DNA of 64,000 nucleotides from contig NZ_CP093845.1 of assembly GCF_024732245.1 (NCBI RefSeq), forward strand, positions 3,532,087-3,596,086. Direction: 5' to 3'. The DNA is from Dietzia sp. B32. GTDB lineage: Bacteria > Actinomycetota > Actinomycetes > Mycobacteriales > Mycobacteriaceae. A program made the position numbers and the translations under genes. The number at the start of each line of letters is the position of its first letter. Within the stretch, counting starts at the first letter, position 1. Shown piece by piece: positions 50,451 to 64,000 of the stretch. The notes under the pieces were generated by a model. The model saw only the letters and a program-made list of their open reading frames with translations. It was not told the origin of the DNA and ran no database searches.

Positions 50451-50879
50451 TCAGTCGCAGAGGTGGGTCCGGCTCGCATCGACGATCGCCCGACCCACCT
50501 CTGCGGTGTCGAGGTCCGGGGTCTGGGCTGCGATCGCACTGGTGAGCGGACGGATCCGGTCGAGGATCGTCTCGGTGTCCGCCCCGTCGGCGATCCCCCT
50601 GCAGATTCCGACGCCCACCTCGACGGTGGTGGCCGCGGTCATCTCGGTGGGGAGGCCGAAGCCGGAAAGATCGGCGAGGAACGCCTGCTCCTCGTCGGTC
50701 CGTGTGTCGATCCGGTCCTCCGGGGGGAGCTGTTCGGAGGACTCGGATCCGAATCCGGATGCGGCGACGGTGGACATCGTGCCGGCGGGATCCTCGGCAC
50801 CGGTGCCGCACGCGCCGGCCACGGCCGCGAGGGCGACGAGGGCCGACGCCCCCAGCACGCGTGGTCTGCTGTCGGTCAT
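50451..50879 (-). CDS. DUF732-type small lipoprotein
   Basis: A 142-residue predicted lipoprotein with a hydrophobic signal and lipobox ending at C24 (VAGAC). A mature domain at about 62-142 resembles DUF732 (AFLADLSGFGLPTEM and VGVGICRGIADG, plus a terminal cysteine that could pair with the central one). DUF732 proteins are common exported proteins of mycolata with no known function. The ATG overlaps the stop of the helicase gene by 4 bp, so it is the second gene of that operon. Confidence 0.82.
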   Translation of the reverse strand: MTDSRPRVLGASALVALAAVAGACGTGAEDPAGTMSTVAASGFGSESSEQLPPEDRIDTRTDEEQAFLADLSGFGLPTEMTAATTVEVGVGICRGIADGADTETILDRIRPLTSAIAAQTPDLDTAEVGRAIVDASRTHLCD

Positions 50880-53269
50880 GCGGTGAGCTCCTGTGCACTG
50901 TCGCCGAGGCTGTCCCGGATACCCGAGAGTAGCGGGCCGAAGCCACCCGGCTGGATCAGGACGAGCTCCTGCGTGGCCCGGGTGGCGCCGACGTAGAGGT
51001 CCTGGACCCCCTGGGGAGAGCGTGCGAGGACCCGTTCGGGGTCCACCACCACGACGACATCGAACTCCAGCCCCTTGGCCAGAGCCAGCGGTAACACCGT
51101 GGTGCCCGGCCGAGCCAGTTCGGCGGCCTCGCGGACGGCGGGACAGCCCGCGCCGGTTTTCGCGTCGTCGTCTCCATCCACCGTGTCGTCGCCCCCGGGG
51201 TCGGGCAGCAATACCGCCACCGCCCGCTCGGCGGGCACCGCCGTGACCTCCTCGGCCACCGCCTGCTCCACCGACCGGGCATCAGGCTCGATCCACGCCA
51301 CCGGCCGCCGCCCCGGACGAACCGTCCGGGGCGAGCGCGCCTGCGGGTCGATCTCGGCGAGAAGCAGCTCGGCCACCGCGGAGATGGTCTCCGGGGTGCG
51401 GTAGTTGACCGTCAGTTCGGACAGTACCCACCGATCGTCCACGTACGGCGACAACGCGTCATCCCACGAGTCGATGCCCGCCGGGCTCGAGGTCTGGGCG
51501 ACGTCCCCGACCAGGGTCATCCACCGGTTGGGGGAGCGACGCATGAGCACCCGCCACGCCATGGTGGACAGCTCCTGGGCCTCGTCGACGATCACGTGTC
51601 CGAACGCCCATGTCCGGTCCGCACCGGCACGATCGGCCACGGTGAGGTCGGAATCCGCGCTGTGGCGGCGGGCCAGGGACTCGGCGTCGACGACGTCGTA
51701 GGCCATGAGCACCTCGGGATCGAGGTCGTCCTCGATGTCCTGCACGGCCGAACCGGTGAGGATCTCGAGTGCCTCCTCGGCCTGCCGCAGCTGCTCCTCC
51801 CACGCTCGGTCCGCTTCACTGCCCTCGGCGGTCGGGTCGTCCCCGAGGAGCTCTGCGAGCTCGTCCAGGAGCGGGACGTCCGCGACGGAGAACGCGGTGC
51901 CGTCCTCCCGGAACAGTGCGTCCTGGTCCTCCGCGACGTAGTCGCCCGCCGCCTCGGCGATCCGCTCGCGGCTCGACAGCAGATCGGCGAGGAGCTGCTC
52001 GGGTCGGAGAACGGGCCACCACTCATCGATCACCTGCATGACCTCGCGGGAGGCCTCCACCTCGCGTCGGAGTTCGGCGCGGTCGTCGGCGTCCAGCAAC
52101 GGTCGGGCGGGATCGCCGAGGTCACCGACACCGTCCCCATCCGGCGACCACGCCTCGTCCTCCGCGTGCCCGACCGGATCGGTCAGCGCGGCGACGTACT
52201 GCTCGGTGAGGGCATCGATGATCCGGGTCTCGAACGCGCCGCGGGACTGGTTGTGGGGTCGTCGGGTCATCCGGCCGCGTCCCCGTGCCGCCCGCACCAT
52301 CGCCGGGGTCAGGGTCAGATCGTGTCCCTCGACCCGCACCACGACGTCGGCCTCCGGCGCCAGCTGGCGGGCCCGGACCGCCGCCTTGAGGATGCCCACC
52401 ATCTCGCCCGAGCCCTTGACCTCCTCCCCGCGCAGGGTCTCCGGGCCGGTGGCGCGGATGCCCGGGTAGAGGTCCGCGAGGGTGCGCAGGACGACGCCGG
52501 ACTCACCGAGGGACGGCAGCACGCGCGCGATGTAGTCGAGGAATCGCGCGTTGGGTCCGACGATGAGCACACCGCTCCGGTCCAGTCGCTGGCGGTGCGT
52601 GTAGAGCAGGTACGCCGCGCGGTGCAGTGCCACGGCGGTCTTGCCCGTGCCCGGTCCACCCTGGACCACGAGCACCCCGGCGTGTGGGTTGCGGATTATC
52701 TCGTCCTGTTCCCGCTGGATGGTGGCCACGATGTCGGTCATGTGCGCGGACCGTGCGGAGTCCAGGGCCTCGAGCAGGGCGGACTCGCCCACCACGTCGT
52801 CGTGGTCCTCCGGAAGCTCGCAGTCGGCGGGGGCCGTGAGGTACTCGTCGTGGATCCCGATCACCCGGCGACCGATGGTACGCAGGTGGCGCCGGCGGTG
52901 AGCGCCCTCCGGCCGGGCCGTCGTGGCCAGATAGAAGGGGCGACTGTGGTCGGCACGCCAGTCGAGCAGCAGCGTGGTGAGGTCCTCGTCGTCGTCGCGG
53001 AGCCCCACGCGCCCGATCCTGCGCACCTCACCGTCGGCCATGTCCAACCGGCCGAAGTACAGCCCCAGATTGGCGGCGCCGTACGCCGCGAGCTCCGACG
53101 AGTAGAGGCGGGCGTAGGACTCCCGCTCCGACCTCGCCTGGGGGGTGCCACCGGATCCGCGCAGGACAGCGTCGAGGCGTGCGCGGGTATCCGCCTTCAG
53201 CTCGTCCAGGCGGTCGAGGAGACGACCGAGGTGAGTTTGTTCCTCGTCGACGGCATCGTGTCCCGTCAC
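50876..53269 (-). CDS. helR: HelD/HelR-like RNA polymerase-associated superfamily 1 ATPase
   Basis: A 797-residue UvrD-like ATPase with an N-terminal coiled-coil arm (about 1-75) rather than a DNA-binding domain. Walker A is GGPGTGKTAVALHRAAY near residue 205, Walker B VIVDEAQELSTMAWR near 560, a GDVAQTSS motif follows, and the C terminus has LYVGATRATQELVLIQ. This architecture is that of HelD/HelR proteins, which pry stalled RNA polymerase off DNA; the actinobacterial HelR group is associated with rifampicin tolerance. Helicase subgroup assignment is by architecture. A DUF732 lipoprotein gene overlaps its 3' end. Confidence 0.87.
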   Translation of the reverse strand: MTGHDAVDEEQTHLGRLLDRLDELKADTRARLDAVLRGSGGTPQARSERESYARLYSSELAAYGAANLGLYFGRLDMADGEVRRIGRVGLRDDDEDLTTLLLDWRADHSRPFYLATTARPEGAHRRRHLRTIGRRVIGIHDEYLTAPADCELPEDHDDVVGESALLEALDSARSAHMTDIVATIQREQDEIIRNPHAGVLVVQGGPGTGKTAVALHRAAYLLYTHRQRLDRSGVLIVGPNARFLDYIARVLPSLGESGVVLRTLADLYPGIRATGPETLRGEEVKGSGEMVGILKAAVRARQLAPEADVVVRVEGHDLTLTPAMVRAARGRGRMTRRPHNQSRGAFETRIIDALTEQYVAALTDPVGHAEDEAWSPDGDGVGDLGDPARPLLDADDRAELRREVEASREVMQVIDEWWPVLRPEQLLADLLSSRERIAEAAGDYVAEDQDALFREDGTAFSVADVPLLDELAELLGDDPTAEGSEADRAWEEQLRQAEEALEILTGSAVQDIEDDLDPEVLMAYDVVDAESLARRHSADSDLTVADRAGADRTWAFGHVIVDEAQELSTMAWRVLMRRSPNRWMTLVGDVAQTSSPAGIDSWDDALSPYVDDRWVLSELTVNYRTPETISAVAELLLAEIDPQARSPRTVRPGRRPVAWIEPDARSVEQAVAEEVTAVPAERAVAVLLPDPGGDDTVDGDDDAKTGAGCPAVREAAELARPGTTVLPLALAKGLEFDVVVVVDPERVLARSPQGVQDLYVGATRATQELVLIQPGGFGPLLSGIRDSLGDSAQELTA

Positions 53270-53344
53270 GGGCGCTCCTTCCGGGGTGAGGGCTGTTCGG
53301 GCAGGATGACCAGGCTACCGGGAACCGGGCGGGTGCTCCCACGA

Positions 53345-53378
53345 CGACGACCCCGCCCGGGTGCGGGCGGGGTCGTCG
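53345..53378 (-). terminator. Strong terminator of the DoxX-like gene
   Basis: A perfect 15-bp stem (53345-53359 with 53364-53378) and a GGTG loop, 55 bp beyond the stop of the DoxX-like gene and before the helicase gene on the same strand. Confidence 0.88.
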
Positions 53379-53433
53379 GGGGCGGCGTGGGGTCGCCGGC
53401 GGTCATTCCGGGTGGGGGCGGGGCCCCGGGGTG

Positions 53434-54513
53434 TCAGGGACGGATGACGTCGGCGGCCTTCTCGCGGACCTCGTCCGTCATCTTCTTGGCCTCGGAAGCC
53501 TTCTTGCCGGCCTCCTTCTCGAACCGGGCGGACTTCTTCCTGGCGTCCTTGCCAGCCCGGGCGAGTTTCTTGCGAGCGTCCTTCTCCGCGACCTTCTTCC
53601 TGGCCTGCGCGACCTTGCGGGCGTCCTCGGCCTGGACCGCGGCGAGCCGCGCGGCGGCACCGGCCTGGTCGCGGACCTGTGCGGTGTAGGGCCGCGCCTC
53701 CTCGGCCGCTGCGTGGGCCACGGCCCCCGCCTGGTCGCGGACCTGGGCAGCGAGAGGTGCGGCCTGTTCCCGGGCAGCGCTCGCCCGGTCCCGAAGGGTT
53801 GCGGCGACCACCGGGGCGGTCTCTCGGACGATCCCGGCGAAACCCGTCGCCTGGTCGCGGACCTGATCGGCGACGACCGGGGCCTTCGCGCGCACGGTCT
53901 CGGCCACCTCGGGCGCCTTGTCACGGACGGTGTCCGCGGCGCCACGAGCTTGATCGGCCACGGTGTGGGCGACACCGGCGAGAGCGGCGCCGGCCGCGGC
54001 GGACTCCGCCTTGGCGCCGGGCAGCCTGGCGGCCACCTTGTCCCCGGCCTTACGGGCGCGCCACGCCACACCGGGCTGGCCGGCGGTGTCGACCGACGCG
54101 AGGACGAGCCCGCCGAGGAGCGCCACGTCGGTCGCCAGACCGGTGGTCTTGCGGCTGCGGGCGGCCTTGTCGGACTCCATCCAGAACGCGTGGCGGCTGA
54201 TGGTCGAGGGCACGTGCGCGGCCGTGAGGGCGACTGCCGAGAGGCGGGGGGCCTTGCCCAGCGCGAACAGGACTCCCGCGCCGATCTTGACCCCGGCCAG
54301 GGCCTTGACGAGCGTCTCGGTGTCCTTGGGGACGGGCGGCACGTTGGCGGAGACCGCCTCGTTGACGGCCTGTTCACCCTTCTCCACCAGGGGGGTGGCC
54401 TTGTCGACGAGCGGGGCCGCGTCGGCGACATGGGCCTGCGGATTGCGAAGCGTCTCAACGCCGTCGATGACGAACACCGTGGCGAGCATGGGTCGTGCGA
54501 GTCGTCGGATCAT
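53434..54513 (-). CDS. DoxX-like membrane protein with long repetitive Ala/Lys helical tail
   Basis: A 359-residue protein. The first about 150 residues resemble a DoxX-type membrane domain (MIRRLARPMLATVFVIDGVETLRN, then hydrophobic segments around 75-110 and 130-145). From about 165 to 359 the chain is a long Ala-rich amphipathic tail. It repeats VRDQA/VRDKAP/ETVRAKAPV units every 11 or so residues and ends in a Lys/Ala/Glu-rich segment (KKVAEKDARKKLARAGKDARKK). The tail resembles apolipoprotein- or histone-H1-like sequence and could bind membrane, nucleic acid or itself. Closed by the terminator at 53345. Confidence 0.82.
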   Translation of the reverse strand: MIRRLARPMLATVFVIDGVETLRNPQAHVADAAPLVDKATPLVEKGEQAVNEAVSANVPPVPKDTETLVKALAGVKIGAGVLFALGKAPRLSAVALTAAHVPSTISRHAFWMESDKAARSRKTTGLATDVALLGGLVLASVDTAGQPGVAWRARKAGDKVAARLPGAKAESAAAGAALAGVAHTVADQARGAADTVRDKAPEVAETVRAKAPVVADQVRDQATGFAGIVRETAPVVAATLRDRASAAREQAAPLAAQVRDQAGAVAHAAAEEARPYTAQVRDQAGAAARLAAVQAEDARKVAQARKKVAEKDARKKLARAGKDARKKSARFEKEAGKKASEAKKMTDEVREKAADVIRP

Positions 54514-54708
54514 CGTTCCTCCTGTGTAAGTGGGAGTGCGTGGTCGAACCTAGCCCGAACCCGGGGAGGGCGCCTCCGGTCGCGTTGCCCCGCGGACCGT
54601 GGTCGGTCCGTCAGCGGGGGAGTGCGCTGCGCTGATCGCGCACGGCGGCCGTTTGATAACGATTGGATGACGGGCCACGGGGCGGAGGGGACGGCGACGC
54701 CATCGTCG

Positions 54709-55410
54709 TCACCAGCCGCGCTCGCGCCACTCCGTCAGGTGCGGCCGTTCGGCTCCGATGGTGGTGTCGTCCCCGTGACCGGGATGAACCACCACGTCAT
54801 CGGCGAGGGCGTCGAAGATCCGCGTCTCGAGGTCACTCATCAGCTGGGCGAAATCGTCTTCCGATCCGGTCTTCCCCGGCCCGCCCGGAAAGAGGGAGTC
54901 CCCGGAGAACAGGTGGGTTCCGGCGTCGGTGCGCAATACCAGCGCGATCCCGTCGGGAGTGTGGCCCCGTAGTCCGATCACCTCCAGCCGGAGGTCGCCG
55001 ACCACGACCTCGTCCCCGTGCGAGACGTGGCGATCGGTGGGGACGTCGATGCCCCCGGCGTCGCCGGGGGAGGCGATGGTGGTCAGGCCCAGGGCGTCGA
55101 CCGTCTCGGCGAGCCCGATCCAGTGGTCGGCGTGGAGATGCGTGGTGAGCACCTCCCTGACACCGGGCGCGCGGTCCCGCAGGTGCGCGACGAGGTGTGG
55201 CGCGTCGTCAGCGGCGTCGACGAGCAGCACCTCGCCCGTGGCCGTGGACTCGATCACGTAGACGTTGTTGTCCATCTCGCCGACCGAGATCTTGGAGAGC
55301 CGGGCGGGACCCACGGTCCATCGCTCGCCGGTCAGTCGGCCGGCGGTGCGTCCGGAGTAACCCTCGGTGAGGGTGATGCGGTCGGATGAAGACTCGGTGG
55401 GATTCGCCAT
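54709..55410 (-). CDS. MBL-fold metallo-hydrolase (glyoxalase II-like)
   Basis: A 233-residue metal hydrolase with [10 protein letters not shown] near residue 90, [22 protein letters not shown] and HPGHGDDT. It is divergent from uvrA across 148 bp and corresponds in place to Rv1637c. The protein resembles glyoxalase II and related thioester hydrolases; the substrate is not defined. Confidence 0.92.
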   Translation of the reverse strand: MANPTESSSDRITLTEGYSGRTAGRLTGERWTVGPARLSKISVGEMDNNVYVIESTATGEVLLVDAADDAPHLVAHLRDRAPGVREVLTTHLHADHWIGLAETVDALGLTTIASPGDAGGIDVPTDRHVSHGDEVVVGDLRLEVIGLRGHTPDGIALVLRTDAGTHLFSGDSLFPGGPGKTGSEDDFAQLMSDLETRIFDALADDVVVHPGHGDDTTIGAERPHLTEWRERGW

Positions 55411-55558
55411 AACTGCAGGCTACCGACGGCGGACGGAGTCGGTGGCCGGAACCGTGTCGTACTACGTTGGTACCTTCGTCTGCGGGATCGGCAGCCATGC
55501 GGCAGGTGCGGCTTTCGTCACGGGTACGTGGCGGCCTCCCGACTCGGAAGGAGAACCC

Positions 55559-58588
<3,030 letters not shown>

Positions 58589-58594
58589 CGAGTA

Positions 58595-58624
58595 CCCGGT
58601 CCGGGCAGCCGGTTCCGGACCGGG
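58595..58624. terminator. Terminator between uvrA and DUF1844 gene
   Basis: A perfect 10-bp stem CCCGGTCCGG/CCGGACCGGG with a 10-base loop, between convergent genes. Confidence 0.75.
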
Positions 58625-58691
58625 AACACCGGGGGCGGCGTGGTCGGCGCCGATCTTCCGGTTCAGCGCCGACCTTCTCGATTGGGCGCGG

Positions 58692-59093
58692 TCAGTAGAC
58701 CGGGCCGGTGAACTTCTCGCCGGGGCCCTCGCCGGGCTCGTCGGGGTAGGCGCTGGCCTCCCGGAACGCGCGCTGGAGGCCCTGCAAGCCGTCCTTGACG
58801 ACCCGGGCCTGGGGCCCGAGATGCTCGGCGGACCCGGCCACCAGACCGGAGAGGGCGGTGATGAGCTTGCGTGCCTCGTCGAGATCCAGTCGCGGGCTCG
58901 ACGTGGGGTCGTCGTCGGAGAGCCCCAGCTTCTCGGCCGCGGCGCTCATGAGAACGACGATCGAGCGGAAGATGATCTCCTGCGCGGAGACATCAGCCAG
59001 GTCGACGATCTCGACCTCACGGGCGTCGAGGTGCCCCTCGAGCAGGTTCTCGGTGCTGGCCTGGTCGGTGGAGGCGGGCTGATCGGTGGTCAT
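58692..59093 (-). CDS. DUF1844-family protein
   Basis: A 133-residue acidic protein of the DUF1844 family (VEIVDLADVSAQEIIFRSIVVLMSAAAEKLGL, then a helical ARKLITALSGLVAGSAEHLGPQA). Homologues lie next to infC in many actinobacteria. The ATG at 59093 is preceded by a longer in-frame stretch that is rejected because it overlaps the infC promoter. No function is known. Confidence 0.88.
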   Translation of the reverse strand: MTTDQPASTDQASTENLLEGHLDAREVEIVDLADVSAQEIIFRSIVVLMSAAAEKLGLSDDDPTSSPRLDLDEARKLITALSGLVAGSAEHLGPQARVVKDGLQGLQRAFREASAYPDEPGEGPGEKFTGPVY

Positions 59094-59143
59094 GCCGAAC
59101 ACTGTCCCACGGACCGATCCCCATCGTGTGGCCAGCCACCGGT

Positions 59144-59172
59144 TTGGGGGCAATGGTCAAGACTGGTACAGT
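59144..59172 (+). promoter_or_regulatory. Putative infC operon promoter
   Basis: TTGGGG and TACAGT are separated by 17 bases. Transcription would begin near 59179, giving a leader of about 287 nt before infC. Confidence 0.6.
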
Positions 59173-59187
59173 GATGTATCGACTGTG

Positions 59188-59211
59188 GGAATCCGCTACG
59201 TAGCGGGTTCC
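59188..59211 (+). other. Leader hairpin upstream of infC
   Basis: An imperfect inverted repeat (GGAA-CCGCTA with TAGCGG-TTCC) near the 5' end of the proposed leader; could stabilise the RNA or form part of a regulatory fold. Confidence 0.5.
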
Positions 59212-59263
59212 GTCGTCCAAGAGGAGCCTAATCTCCCACCATCCGACGCCGGAAGGCAGTTTG

Positions 59264-59425
59264 ATGGTCACCACCCCGGCGAGGGGCTGCGAGCGATCGC
59301 GGAAGTGTCCTCGTCGACGGGTGAGGAGTGAGAGGCCCCCGGTAGGCATACCGTGGGGCCTTCTCGGTTTGACCGGTAGTCGCCGGCGGGCCGGGGTCCT
59401 CGAGGGCGGTTGTGCGACCGCGTGA
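59264..59425 (+). CDS. Possible arginine-rich leader ORF overlapping the infC attenuator
   Basis: A 53-codon frame starting with ATG behind a well-spaced GGAAGG site. The N-terminal half is Arg/Cys-rich ([20 protein letters not shown]). The frame runs through the terminator-like hairpin and stops 41 nt before the infC start. Its translation could unfold or block the hairpin, coupling ribosome activity to infC expression. Not known as a family; it may be only a chance frame. Confidence 0.35.
   Translation: MVTTPARGCERSRKCPRRRVRSERPPVGIPWGLLGLTGSRRRAGVLEGGCATA
59333..59361 (+). promoter_or_regulatory. Attenuator-like hairpin in the infC leader
   Basis: AGGCCCC pairs with GGGGCCT and an inner CGGTA with TACCG (one bulged base, loop GGCA), followed by TCTCGGTTT. 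It lies between the proposed promoter and infC, a position for premature termination. Translation-factor and L20 operons are autoregulated in other bacteria, though by different RNA folds. Confidence 0.7.
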
Positions 59426-59465
59426 GTGGTCGTGTGCAGAGCACCGTAACTACCGAGGAGGGCCC

Positions 59466-60032
<567 letters not shown>

Positions 60033-60123
60033 GCCCCCGCCGACCAGACCACGGACGCCCGACGTCCGCACACCCGAGGCCCCACCGGGCCTTCCGGGAC
60101 GAACCATGTGAGGAAGACCGATC

Positions 60124-60318
60124 ATGCCGAAGATGAAGACCCACAAGGGCACCGCCAAGCGCTTCCGTAAGACCGGAACCGGCAAGCTGGTGCGTCAGCA
60201 GGCCAACCGCCGCCACATCATGGAGAAGAAGCCCACCAAGCGCACCCGTCGTCTCGACGGCCGCACGGACGTCGCCCCGGCCGACGTGCCCCGCATCAAG
60301 CGGCTTCTCGGGCTCTGA
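60124..60318 (+). CDS. rpmI: 50S ribosomal protein L35
   Basis: A 64-residue basic ribosomal protein with the full family sequence [20 protein letters not shown]. Located 91 bp after infC and 68 bp before rplT, the conserved infC-rpmI-rplT order. Confidence 0.98.
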   Translation: MPKMKTHKGTAKRFRKTGTGKLVRQQANRRHIMEKKPTKRTRRLDGRTDVAPADVPRIKRLLGL

Positions 60319-60386
60319 GCCCCCCACCTTCGAAGAACTTCCCGGCCGCCGGCAGGCGGTCGACCCAGACCAGTGAGGATTGACCA

Positions 60387-60767
60387 GTGGCACGCGTGAA
60401 GAGGGCCGTCAACGCCCAGAAGAAGCGTCGGACCGTACTCGAGTCCACCAAGGGCTACCGCGGACAGCGTTCGCGGCTGTACCGCAAGGCCAAGGAGCAG
60501 ATGCTCCACTCGATGACCTACAGCTACCGCGATCGTCGTGCGCGCAAGGGCGACTTCCGCAAGCTGTGGATCTCCCGCATCAACGCGGCGGCCCGCGCCA
60601 ACGACATGACCTACAACCGCTTCATCCAGGGCCTCAAGCTCGCGGGTGTCGAGGTCGACCGCAAGGTCCTCGCCGACCTCGCCGTCACCGACCCGGCCGC
60701 CTTCACGGCGCTGGTCGAGGTCGCCCGCAAGGCGCTGCCGGCCGACGTCAACGCGCCGGCTGCCTGA
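60387..60767 (+). CDS. rplT: 50S ribosomal protein L20
   Basis: A 126-residue ribosomal protein ([20 protein letters not shown] start, [18 protein letters not shown]). The GTG start follows a GAGGATTG site. L20 is an early 50S assembly protein and represses its own operon in E. coli and Bacillus; a homologous fold in this leader was not identified. Confidence 0.98.
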   Translation: MARVKRAVNAQKKRRTVLESTKGYRGQRSRLYRKAKEQMLHSMTYSYRDRRARKGDFRKLWISRINAAARANDMTYNRFIQGLKLAGVEVDRKVLADLAVTDPAAFTALVEVARKALPADVNAPAA

Positions 60768-60778
60768 CGCGGGGCGAA

Positions 60779-61614
60779 TTGACGAACACTCCGCCCGCCC
60801 AGGGCACGGGACGACCCGCGGATCCGTTCACCGAACGGACCCCGCGGGTCGTTTCCGCATCCAAGCTCCACCGCGCCGCCGCCAGACGTAAGGCCGGCCG
60901 GTTCCTCGCCGAGGGCGCCAACTCCGTCGAGGCGGCACTGGCCACCGGCGCCGCGATCGAGGTCTTCTGCACCGAGGACGCTCTCGTCCGGTTCGCCGAC
61001 CTCCTGGACGCCGCCCGGTCGTCCGGGGTGCCGGTGTCCGTGGCGACCGACAGGGCCCTGAAGGGGCTGTCGGACACGGTCACCCCCACGGGCATCGTCG
61101 CCCTGTGCCGCACGGTGGTGCGCACGGCCTCCGCGGACGTGGCCGCACCGACGCCCCGGCTGGTCGCCGTCGGCCAGTCGCTGACCGAGCCCGGCAACGT
61201 GGGCACCCTGGTCCGGGTCTCCGACGCCCTCGGCGCCGACTCGGTCTGGCTCACGGAGGGCGGCGCGGACCCGGAGAACCCCAAGGCGGTCCGGGCCTCC
61301 GCCGGCAGTGTGTTCCACCTGCCCGTCGTCCGGGGGATCGCCGAGGACGACCTCATCGACCGGGCACACCGCTCGGGTCTGCAGGTGGCGGTCGCCACAG
61401 CCGACGGTGAGGTGGACGTGGAGCGGGCGGACGACCTCCTGTCCAGGCCGACCGCGTGGATCTTCGGCAACGAGGCCCACGGCGTACCCGAAAAGCTCGC
61501 GGCCGCCGCGGACCTCCGCGTCCGCATCCCCATCCGTGGAAGGGCCGAGAGCCTGAACATCGTCACCGCCGCCTCCATCTGCCTCCACACGAGCGCCCGG
61601 CTCCAGGCGGGATC

Positions 61615-61618
<4 letters not shown>
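60779..61618 (+). CDS. tsnR: SpoU/TrmH-type rRNA 2'-O-methyltransferase (TsnR-like)
   Basis: A 279-residue SPOUT methyltransferase. An N-terminal substrate-binding domain (about 24-110, KAGRFLAEGANSVEAAL) precedes the knot domain with SLTEPGNVGTLVRVSDALGAD, FGNEAHGVPEKL and IPIRGRAESLNIVTAAS. TTG at 60779 is the probable start, 11 bp after rplT; it is the only start-like codon before the conserved region. Its stop overlaps the following ABC-F gene. The target is probably a 23S rRNA ribose. Confidence 0.92.

Positions 61619-64000
<2,382 letters not shown>

Overview
The window is one contiguous stretch of a very GC-rich chromosome, densely packed and mostly on the + strand, with many GTG starts and ATGA/GTGA stop-start overlaps. 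It looks like a mycolic-acid actinobacterium (Mycobacteriales). The evidence is the S-(hydroxymethyl)mycothiol dehydrogenase, a PriA-type HisA, CoaE fused to a UPF0157 domain, and a gene order that follows the Mycobacterium tuberculosis Rv1599-Rv1649 segment (his, trp, lgt, pyk, polA, rpsA, coaE, uvrB, usp, uvrA, infC, rpmI, rplT, tsnR, pheS). A Dietzia/Gordonia-like genus is my guess; no 16S gene is present to settle it.

Layout. 1-8.5 kb is accessory: an FtsX-type ABC permease, a cupin regulator divergent from a thioredoxin-reductase-like flavoprotein and an overlapping methyltransferase, a NERD-helicase, Hsp20 with an HspR-type HAIR operator, a YceI protein, and a membrane protein/beta-lactamase-fold pair. 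8.7-17 kb is the histidine cluster hisD-C-B-(MFS)-H-(small membrane protein)-A-impA-F-I. 17-22.3 kb is tryptophan (trpE, Trp-associated membrane protein, trpC, trpB, trpA), followed by lgt and pyk. trpD, trpG and trpF are absent; PriA (HisA) should supply the TrpF activity.

24.8-33.5 kb carries an M23 endopeptidase, the mycothiol-linked formaldehyde dehydrogenase with its metallo-hydrolase partner, a Ca-type P-ATPase, a SRPBCC protein, and a MarR/MFS drug-efflux pair with a perfect inverted-repeat operator, then a tRNA with a CAA anticodon. 33.5-50.4 kb is a conserved information-processing backbone (polA, rpsA, coaE, uvrB, usp) interrupted by a polar amino-acid ABC transporter, a methyltransferase and three secreted DUF4185 paralogues around coaE. 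50.4-58.6 kb holds a DUF732 lipoprotein, a HelD/HelR-like RNA polymerase motor, a DoxX-like protein with a long repetitive helical tail, a metallo-hydrolase and uvrA. 58.7-64 kb holds a DUF1844 protein, then infC-rpmI-rplT-tsnR, an ABC-F protein and the beginning of pheS.

The points most worth attention are the trio of putative cell-wall arabinan hydrolases (DUF4185/GH183-type) flanking coaE; the long infC leader with a promoter, an internal short ORF, an attenuator-like hairpin and a non-canonical ATC start codon; the HAIR operator plus SigH-like promoter on hsp20; the MarR operator; and a CAA tRNA lacking the long variable arm expected of tRNA-Leu. No insertion sequence, prophage, CRISPR array, rRNA operon or replication origin is visible.
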